NCBI RefSeq assembly: GCF_020177265.1
Contig: NZ_JAIVMC010000011.1
Coordinates: 1 to 64,000, forward strand
Direction of reading: 5' to 3'
DNA length: 64,000 nucleotides
Source: Pseudooceanicola marinus
Lineage (GTDB): Bacteria; Pseudomonadota; Alphaproteobacteria; Rhodobacterales; Rhodobacteraceae
The position numbers and the translations under genes were made by a program. Positions within the stretch are counted from its first letter, which is position 1. The number at the start of each line of letters is the position of its first letter. Of this stretch, positions 58,210-64,000 are shown piece after piece. The notes under the pieces are model-generated. The model saw only the letters and a list, made by a program, of their open reading frames with translations, was not told where the DNA came from and searched no databases.

Positions 58210-59043
58210 ATGACTCGCCGAATTGCCTTCCAGGGAGAGCTGGGTGCCTATTCGCACCAGGCCTGCGTCCAAGCCTGCCCCGATCTGGAACCCCTCCCCT
58301 GCCGCACTTTCGAAGATGCGATTGCAGCGGTCAAGGAGGGCGCGGCGGAAAAGGCCATGCTGCCGGTGGACAATTCCACATTCGGCCGAGTTGCGGATAT
58401 CCATTACCTTCTGCCGGGATCGGGATTGCATATCATCGGCGAGGCCTTCGTCCGGGTGCACATCAACCTGATGGGCCTGCCGGGCACGAAACTCGAAGAC
58501 ATCACCTCGGCCACCTCGCATTCGATGCTTCTGGGGCAGTGCCGCGCCTTCCTGGCCGACCACGGCATCCAGCGGATCACCGGCGCCGATACCGCCGGGT
58601 CGGCGCATCTGATCTCGCAGCAAAGCGACCGCTCGCGCGGGGCGCTGGCCAGTGAACTGGCCGCCGAGGTCTACGGCCTGGACGTGCTGGCCCACCACAT
58701 CGAGGACCAGTCGAACAACACGACCCGGTTCCTGGAAATGTCGATGGAGCCGGACCATTCCCGGCGCGGCGGCGGCAAGATGATCACCACGCTGCTGTTC
58801 GAGGTGCGCAACATACCCGCCGCGCTGTACAAGGCCATGGGCGGCTTCGCCACCAACGGCGTGAACATGACCAAGCTGGAAAGCTACATGGTTGGCGGCA
58901 GCTTCACCGCGACGCAGTTCTATGCCGATATCGAAGGTCACCCCAACGATCCGCACGTCAAGCTGGCCCTGGACGAGTTGAACTACTTCTCCTCGCGCCT
59001 CGAAGTGCTGGGCGTCTACCCCGCCGATCCGCAGCGCGACTGA
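58210..59043 (+). CDS. pheA: Prephenate dehydratase
   Basis: A 277-residue cytosolic enzyme that turns prephenate into phenylpyruvate for phenylalanine synthesis. IAFQGELGAYSHQA starts the catalytic domain (about 1-180), which includes the NNTTRF motif. The C-terminal ACT domain (about 190-270; TTLLFEVRNIPAALYKAMGGF and LESYM) senses phenylalanine. No chorismate mutase domain is fused. Confidence 0.96.
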   Translation: MTRRIAFQGELGAYSHQACVQACPDLEPLPCRTFEDAIAAVKEGAAEKAMLPVDNSTFGRVADIHYLLPGSGLHIIGEAFVRVHINLMGLPGTKLEDITSATSHSMLLGQCRAFLADHGIQRITGADTAGSAHLISQQSDRSRGALASELAAEVYGLDVLAHHIEDQSNNTTRFLEMSMEPDHSRRGGGKMITTLLFEVRNIPAALYKAMGGFATNGVNMTKLESYMVGGSFTATQFYADIEGHPNDPHVKLALDELNYFSSRLEVLGVYPADPQRD

Positions 59044-59069
59044 GCGGCGGCAGGTACGGCCCCGCGCCC

Positions 59070-59537
59070 TCAGCCGGGGCTGCGCGGCTTGCCCTCGATG
59101 GAAGCGGCGAACTCGGCCATCCGTTCGGCCACCCGCTTCTCGATCGTGCCACGCGCCAGCCGCAGCGACTGGATCAGCAGGCGGGCCGACAGGGTCTTGG
59201 GCTTGATCTCCGTCTCGATCCGGATCCGCGTGCGCGTGCGCGACAGGGCCACCAGATCGACCAGCACGCCGCCCTTCATCCCCTCCGAGCGCAGCTTCAT
59301 CACCATGCGCTCCGGCGCGTCGAACTCGGTCACTTCCAGGCCGATGTCGCGCCGCTTGCCGCGCAGATCGAACCGCACGTCCCAGGCCGCGCCGGCGCCG
59401 GTGACAGCCGGGCGATCCTTGCGAGTCACCTCTGCCCCGCGTCGAATCGCCGAGCGTTCAAAGCTGCGGAAATCCGTCACGCGGTCGAACACATCCGCGA
59501 TCGGCGCCTCGATGTCTTCTTTCGCAACGATCTTCAT
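59070..59537 (-). CDS. SRPBCC family protein
   Basis: A 155-residue helix-grip protein: MKIVAKEDIEAPIADVFDRV at the start and FEVTEFDAPERMVMKL-type strands in the middle match the SRPBCC/START-like superfamily, which binds small hydrophobic ligands. No specific ligand can be read. It converges on pheA, leaving only 26 bases between. Confidence 0.8.
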   Translation of the reverse strand: MKIVAKEDIEAPIADVFDRVTDFRSFERSAIRRGAEVTRKDRPAVTGAGAAWDVRFDLRGKRRDIGLEVTEFDAPERMVMKLRSEGMKGGVLVDLVALSRTRTRIRIETEIKPKTLSARLLIQSLRLARGTIEKRVAERMAEFAASIEGKPRSPG

Positions 59538-59598
59538 GGATTAGCCACCATAGAGGGGAAGAGAGCAAAGCCTGTCCTTCACAAAATTGAACATCACG

Positions 59599-60582
59599 TC
59601 AAGCCAGCCTGTCCGCAAGCCAATTGCGTAGGAGGAATTCCGCAATCGCGCCGCGTCGCGGCCGTCTGATCATCGGGTGGTCGCCGGCAAAGACCGTTGC
59701 CAGTTCTTCACGCGACAGCCACATGGCATCCTCCAACTCCACCGGATCGACGGTGATCGCCTCGCTCAGCGCCGTACCGCGACAGCCGAACATCAGCGAG
59801 TTGGGGAAGGGCCAGGGCTGGCAGCAGACGTAGCGGACCTCGCCCACCTCCACCGCGGTTTCCTCCAGCACCTCGCGGCGCACCGCGGCCTCGATCGTCT
59901 CGCCCGGCTCGACGAAGCCCGCGGGCACCGACCACATCCCCTCGGGCCAGCCATGGGACCGGCCCAGCAGAACGTTCTCGCCCCGGGCGATCAGCATGAT
60001 GACCACCGGATCGGTGCGCGGGAAATGCTGCGCCTGGCAGGTCGGGCAGCGACGCTGCCAGCCAGCCTCGACGATCTGCGACGGCTGGCCGCAACGGGCG
60101 CAGAAGCGATGCGACTGATGCCAGGAGAAGAGCCCCCGGGCAGTGGCAGCCAGTTCCGCCTCCTCCTGGGTCAGGTCTGCCATGATGGCACGCAGGTCGC
60201 TGAACCCCTGTCCTTCGGCCAAGGCGGGGTGCTGCGGCAGCCCGCCCACGGTCCAGCCCAGCGGCGCGTCGCGGTGTTCCAGCTCCGGCGGCTGCCAGGC
60301 GGAGATGTCCTGGGCAAAGATCACCGCCCCGTCGGCGGACCGGCCCAGCAGGATCGGCGCGGCGTCCAGCGCCTCGGCCAGCACCGGATGATCCAGCGGC
60401 AGCCGTGCCAGCGCGCGGTCCGCCTCACCGCCCTCGATCAGGACATTGCCGCGCCAGTAGAGCAGGGTCCGCGCGCCCGGCTCCGTCATCAGTGCGTCCA
60501 GCTCCGCCGCATCCCCGCGCTGCTGCGCCAATCGGTCCAGCCCGGTGCCGCCGAAGGTCACCTCCTGATCCTGCCACATCAT
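59599..60582 (-). CDS. nudC: NAD(H) pyrophosphatase / RNA deNADding enzyme
   Basis: A 327-residue Nudix enzyme that splits NADH and removes NAD caps from RNA. A zinc ribbon (CARCGQ and CPTC) stands in the middle, then the Nudix box GFVEPGETIEAAVRREVLEE and the NudC signature QPWPFPNSLMFG. The tandem ATG at 60582/60579 is the likely start; the longer frame upstream looks non-coding. It is divergent from a cyclic-nucleotide phosphodiesterase gene. Confidence 0.95.
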   Translation of the reverse strand: MMWQDQEVTFGGTGLDRLAQQRGDAAELDALMTEPGARTLLYWRGNVLIEGGEADRALARLPLDHPVLAEALDAAPILLGRSADGAVIFAQDISAWQPPELEHRDAPLGWTVGGLPQHPALAEGQGFSDLRAIMADLTQEEAELAATARGLFSWHQSHRFCARCGQPSQIVEAGWQRRCPTCQAQHFPRTDPVVIMLIARGENVLLGRSHGWPEGMWSVPAGFVEPGETIEAAVRREVLEETAVEVGEVRYVCCQPWPFPNSLMFGCRGTALSEAITVDPVELEDAMWLSREELATVFAGDHPMIRRPRRGAIAEFLLRNWLADRLA

Positions 60583-60819
60583 CCTGCCCGCCGTTCCTGT
60601 CTTGTCGTTCCTGTTTCTTGCCGCGGCAGACTGCCCCGCCCCCGGAGGAAGCTCAATGCCCCCCGCCGCGGGCGCGCACCGGCCTTCGCCCATTTGCCGC
60701 GCGCAAGGATCGGCGCGACTTCGCGTCACCCTGACAAAAGCCGCCCGCAGCGTTGTCCGTTATGCTAACGTCATGTGACGACGGCATTACCACGGTCACG
60801 TGCATTTCCGGAGCTTTCC

Positions 60820-62796
60820 ATGACACTGAAACAATCCACCTCCCTGTCCCGCCGCAATTTCCTGGGCGGTACGCTCGCCGGGGCGACCCTGCTCAGCCTG
60901 CACCCCTTCTCCGCCCGCGCCGCCAGCGGCCAGGCGCACCTGCGGATCATGGAAACGACGGACCTGCACGTCCATGTCTTCCCCTACAACTACTACGCCG
61001 ACCGCCCCGACGACACCGTGGGCCTGGCCCGCACCGCCGCCCATATGCAGGCGGTCCGGGACGAGGCGGTCAACACGCTTCTGGTCGACAACGGCGACAT
61101 CATCCAGGGCAACCCGATGGGCGACTACATGGCCTATGAAAAGGGCCTGGCCGAGGGCGACGTGCACCCGATCATCGCCGCGATGAACACCCTGGGCTAC
61201 GACGCCGCGACCCTGGGCAACCATGAATTCAACTACGGCCTGTCCTTCCTCGAAAAGGCCATCGCGGGCGCCGACTTCCCCTTCGTCTCGGCCAACGTGG
61301 TGAAGGAAATGGCCGCCAACCCCACGGGCGACACCACCTTCATCCCGCCCTACGTCATCCTCGATCGCCAGATCGAACTGGGCGACGGCACGGCCAAGCC
61401 GATCCGGATCGGTTTGATCGGGTTCGTGCCCCCACAGATCATGACCTGGGACCGCGCCCACCTGGAGGGCAATGTGCAGGCCCGCGACATCGTCGACACC
61501 GCCCGCGCCTACGTGCCCCAGATGAAGGAGGAGGGCGCCGACATCATCATCGCCCTGTCGCATTCCGGTATCGGCGCCGCCGATCATGAAGAGGGCATGG
61601 AAAACGCCTCCGTGCCGCTGGCCGGGATCGAGGGCATCGACGCGGTGATGACCGGGCACAGCCACCTCGTCTTCCCCTCGCCCACCTACGAGGGCTATGC
61701 GCTGGTGGACGTCGAGAAGGGCACCATCAACGACACCCCCGCCGTCATGGGCGGCTACTGGGGCAGCCACATGGGCCTGATCGATCTGCTGCTGGAGGCC
61801 GACGGCAACGGCTGGCGCGTCGTCGCGCATGAGGCCACCACCCGCCCGATCTACGAGCGCGGCGAGGATCGTTCGATCACCCCCACCGTCGAAAGCGTGC
61901 CGGCCGTGCTGGAAGCGGCGCAGACCGAACATGACGCCACCCTGGCCTATGTCCGCGCCGAAGTGGGCCAGACCTCGGCGCCGCTGCAATCCTACTTCGC
62001 CCTGGTGGCCGATGATCCCTCGATCCAGATCGTGACCAACGCCCAGACCTGGTACCTGGAACAGATGCTGGCCGGCACCGAATACGCCGCCCTGCCGCTC
62101 CTGTCGGCGGGCGCGCCCTTCAAGGCCGGCGGCCGTGGTGGACCGGAGTATTTCACCGAGGTCGAAACCGGCCCGATCGCGATCAAGAACGTGGCCGACC
62201 TCTATCTCTACCCGAACACCATCCGCGCGGTGAAGGTCACGGGCGCCCAGCTGCGCGGCTGGCTGGACCGCTCGGCAGGCATGTTCAACCAGGTGGAGCC
62301 GGGCGCGACCGACGCGGTGCTGCTGAACCCCGACTTCCCCAGCTACAACTTCGACGTGATCGACGGCGTGACCTACAAGATCGACCTGTCGAAGCCGATG
62401 ATGTTCGACCGCGACGGTGAGAAGATCTCAGACGAAAGCCGCATCGTCGATCTGATGTACGACGGCCAGCCCGTCACCGACGATATGGAATTCGTGGTCG
62501 CCACCAACAACTACCGCGCCTCGGGCGGCGGGCATTTCCCGGGCAACGATGGCTCCACCATCATCTTCGAGGGGCCGGACACCAACCGCGACATCATCGT
62601 GCGCTACATCGTCGAACAGGGCACCGTGAACCCCTCTGCCGATGCCAACTGGACCTTCGCCCCGATGGAGGACACCACGGTGCTGTTCGAAACCGGCCCG
62701 GCGGCAGCGAAATATGCCGACAGCGTAGAGGGCGTGACCATCGAACCCGCCGGCGAGGGCGAGGGCGGCTTCGCGCTCTTCCGCATCACGCTCTGA
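60820..62796 (+). CDS. cpdB: 2',3'-cyclic-nucleotide 2'-phosphodiesterase/3'-nucleotidase, Tat-exported
   Basis: A 658-residue periplasmic nucleotidase. A twin-arginine signal (SRRNFLGG, then a hydrophobic stretch to about residue 35) exports it folded. The metallophosphoesterase domain shows [25 protein letters not shown] and GHSHLVFP, and a C-terminal 5'-nucleotidase domain follows (about 400-650). It releases nucleosides and phosphate from RNA breakdown products. GGAG precedes the ATG at 60820. Confidence 0.93.
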   Translation: MTLKQSTSLSRRNFLGGTLAGATLLSLHPFSARAASGQAHLRIMETTDLHVHVFPYNYYADRPDDTVGLARTAAHMQAVRDEAVNTLLVDNGDIIQGNPMGDYMAYEKGLAEGDVHPIIAAMNTLGYDAATLGNHEFNYGLSFLEKAIAGADFPFVSANVVKEMAANPTGDTTFIPPYVILDRQIELGDGTAKPIRIGLIGFVPPQIMTWDRAHLEGNVQARDIVDTARAYVPQMKEEGADIIIALSHSGIGAADHEEGMENASVPLAGIEGIDAVMTGHSHLVFPSPTYEGYALVDVEKGTINDTPAVMGGYWGSHMGLIDLLLEADGNGWRVVAHEATTRPIYERGEDRSITPTVESVPAVLEAAQTEHDATLAYVRAEVGQTSAPLQSYFALVADDPSIQIVTNAQTWYLEQMLAGTEYAALPLLSAGAPFKAGGRGGPEYFTEVETGPIAIKNVADLYLYPNTIRAVKVTGAQLRGWLDRSAGMFNQVEPGATDAVLLNPDFPSYNFDVIDGVTYKIDLSKPMMFDRDGEKISDESRIVDLMYDGQPVTDDMEFVVATNNYRASGGGHFPGNDGSTIIFEGPDTNRDIIVRYIVEQGTVNPSADANWTFAPMEDTTVLFETGPAAAKYADSVEGVTIEPAGEGEGGFALFRITL

Positions 62797-62816
62797 TCCG
62801 CGCGCCAGCCGGATCG

Positions 62817-62842
62817 AAGGGCCGCCCCCGGGCGGCCCTTTT
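62817..62842 (+). terminator. Rho-independent terminator of cpdB
   Basis: AAGGGCCGCCC (62817-62827) pairs with GGGCGGCCCTT (62830-62840), with a very short loop, followed by TTC. T-run is short but the hairpin is strong; it also lies 18 bases beyond the PhzF gene that converges from the right. Confidence 0.85.
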
Positions 62843-62859
62843 CACGTGCCGGGGCAGGC

Positions 62860-63705
62860 TCAGATCGCGACCTGACCGGTCACCGTTGTGACAGCCCGGC
62901 CGCCGATGAAGATGCGGCCGCCCTCGAAATGCACCGCGATCTCGCCATCGCGCCCGACGCAGCGCCCCTGGGTCGCCAGGTAGCGGTCCCCCTCGCCCAA
63001 CTCGCCCCTCCGCAGGCGCAGCGCGGCCACCGCGCCGTTGCCGCTACCGCAAACCGGATCCTCGCCGATGCCGTCGGCGGGCACGAAGGACCGCACCTCG
63101 ATCCCGCCCTCCGGCTTGCGCCCGTAGACGGTGACACCGCCCGCGCCCGCCGCAACCTCGAACGTCGCCATGCGCGGCAGGTCCGGGGTCAGCGCCGTCA
63201 CCGCCGCGGCCGTGCCAAGGTCGGCCACGATCCACAGCGGGCCGACATCGACCACAGCCGGCGCACTGCCCGGCGCGAGCGGCGCGCCTAGAAGATCGGC
63301 CAACTCGGCCGCCTCGGGCGTGGACAGGTCACGGAACTGCGGCTCCGGCAGGCGCAGGGTCAGCAGCTCGCCCGCCTGCTGTACCGGAATCAGCCCGGCG
63401 GCGCATTCCTGCACCACCAGCCCGTCCCGCGGGCTGATCACCCCCGCCTCGATCAGCGCATGGGCACTGCCGATGGTGGGATGGCCGGCGAAGGGCAGTT
63501 CGTTGCGCGGGGTGAAGATGCGCAACCGGTAGTCGGCGCCGGGGTCGGTGGGGGACAGGTGGAACGTCGTCTCCGACAGGTTGGTCCAGGCGGCAATGGC
63601 CTGCATCTCTGCCTCGCTCAACCCGTCAGCCTGCAGGACGACGGCAACGGGGTTGCCGCGAAAAGGCACGGCGGAAAAGGCATCGACGACACGATAGGGG
63701 CGCAT
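62860..63705 (-). CDS. PhzF family isomerase-like protein
   Basis: A 281-residue protein with the DapF-like double fold of PhzF proteins. The N-terminal VVDAFSAVPFRGNPVAVVL, the conserved glutamate in NLSETTF (Glu45 acid/base in PhzF), FTPRNELPFAGHPTIGSAHAL and EDPVCGSGNGA are all present, so an active isomerase is likely. No phenazine genes are nearby, so the substrate is unknown. Confidence 0.92.
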   Translation of the reverse strand: MRPYRVVDAFSAVPFRGNPVAVVLQADGLSEAEMQAIAAWTNLSETTFHLSPTDPGADYRLRIFTPRNELPFAGHPTIGSAHALIEAGVISPRDGLVVQECAAGLIPVQQAGELLTLRLPEPQFRDLSTPEAAELADLLGAPLAPGSAPAVVDVGPLWIVADLGTAAAVTALTPDLPRMATFEVAAGAGGVTVYGRKPEGGIEVRSFVPADGIGEDPVCGSGNGAVAALRLRRGELGEGDRYLATQGRCVGRDGEIAVHFEGGRIFIGGRAVTTVTGQVAI

Positions 63706-63825
63706 GGGGCCTCCGTTTCTGGGTTTGGCATGGGGGCCGGGACAGGATCGCCCCGCGGATCTGGCGCGACCTTAGCAGCCTGACCGGACCGCGCCAGCCA
63801 TTGGCTCCGCCGCGCCCTCCCCCAC

Positions 63826-63854
63826 TTGCATTGCCCGCCGTCCTTTCCTATATG
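63826..63854 (+). promoter_or_regulatory. Promoter of the SRP RNA gene
   Basis: TTGCAT (63826-63831), 17 bases, then TATATG (63849-63854), seven bases ahead of the predicted RNA 5' end at 63861. Confidence 0.6.
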
Positions 63855-63860
63855 CGGGCT

Positions 63861-63956
63861 TGAGAGGTTGGCGCGGGCAGGCGCCTCGCCAACCCGGTCA
63901 GGTCCGGAAGGAAGCAGCCGTAACGAGTCCCGCTTGGGTCGTTGTCCAATCTCTCA
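63861..63956 (+). ncRNA. ffs: Signal recognition particle RNA (4.5S type)
   Basis: A 96-base RNA of the small bacterial SRP type. The ends TGAGAGGTTGG and CCAATCTCTCA pair to close the rod, and the apex carries GGTCAGGTCCGGAAGGAAGC, the Ffh-binding symmetric and asymmetric loops with the GGAA tetraloop. With Ffh and FtsY it targets membrane proteins. Beyond it an inverted repeat GTCACCT/AGGTGAC (63961-63985) may end transcription. Confidence 0.95.
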
Positions 63957-64000
63957 CCTGGTCACCTTTGCGCAGCAGAGGTGACAGTCACCCCTCCTCC

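Overview
The window is a GC-rich chromosomal segment from an alphaproteobacterium of the Rhodobacterales (Roseobacter group or close relative). The evidence is the block ccoNOQP-ccoGHIS next to a divergent universal-stress gene, fnrL and hemN, the FNR boxes of the TTGAT-N4-ATCAA/GTCAA type, the alphaproteobacterial small SRP RNA, and the arrangement of leuCD, rlmH-gpmI-envC-ctpA and hemC/hemE. I see no phage, transposase, integron or CRISPR array. Almost all of the window is ordinary core genome with a few accessory operons.

Left part (1-13.5 kb). The left edge carries a strong-looking promoter that fires leftward out of the window, followed by two DnaA-box-like sites. Next is a four-gene minus-strand operon (flavin monooxygenase, BASS transporter, two SDR-type dehydrogenases) facing a TetR regulator, with a perfect 14-bp palindrome between them. 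tRNA-Pro(CGG), a DMT exporter, leuB, a LysR/epimerase divergent pair, a soluble globin-coupled chemoreceptor, an endonuclease/exonuclease/phosphatase-like secreted protein and a membrane protein follow.

Middle part (13.5-36 kb). leuCD, an FAD oxidoreductase, then the rightward run rsfS-rlmH-gpmI-envC-like-ctpA (ribosome silencing, 23S methylation, glycolysis, cell-wall remodelling). After it come an MDR/LysR pair, gcdH with its LysR, rppH with a small periplasmic protein, the heme genes hemC and hemE (divergent) and hemF, an SDR that has lost its active site, an RsmC-like methyltransferase, clpS and a HAD phosphatase.

Right part (36-64 kb). A D,D-carboxypeptidase precedes the microaerobic respiration hub: cbb3 oxidase assembly genes ccoGHIS, a LysR with two very small genes, ccoNOQP, uspA, fnrL and anaerobic hemN, tied together by four FNR boxes. 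Then come a Yej-type peptide ABC transporter (with an unusual insertion in its ATPase), a membrane-anchored cytochrome c, pheA, nudC facing a Tat-exported cpdB-type nucleotidase, a PhzF protein and the SRP RNA gene.

The most unusual non-coding signal is a dispersed structured repeat, seen about six times, that sits just downstream of genes and in the same orientation as them. It has one or two GC hairpins followed by a GGGAGTATTTCCGGCC-like tail, and the second hairpin changes sequence while keeping its pairing.
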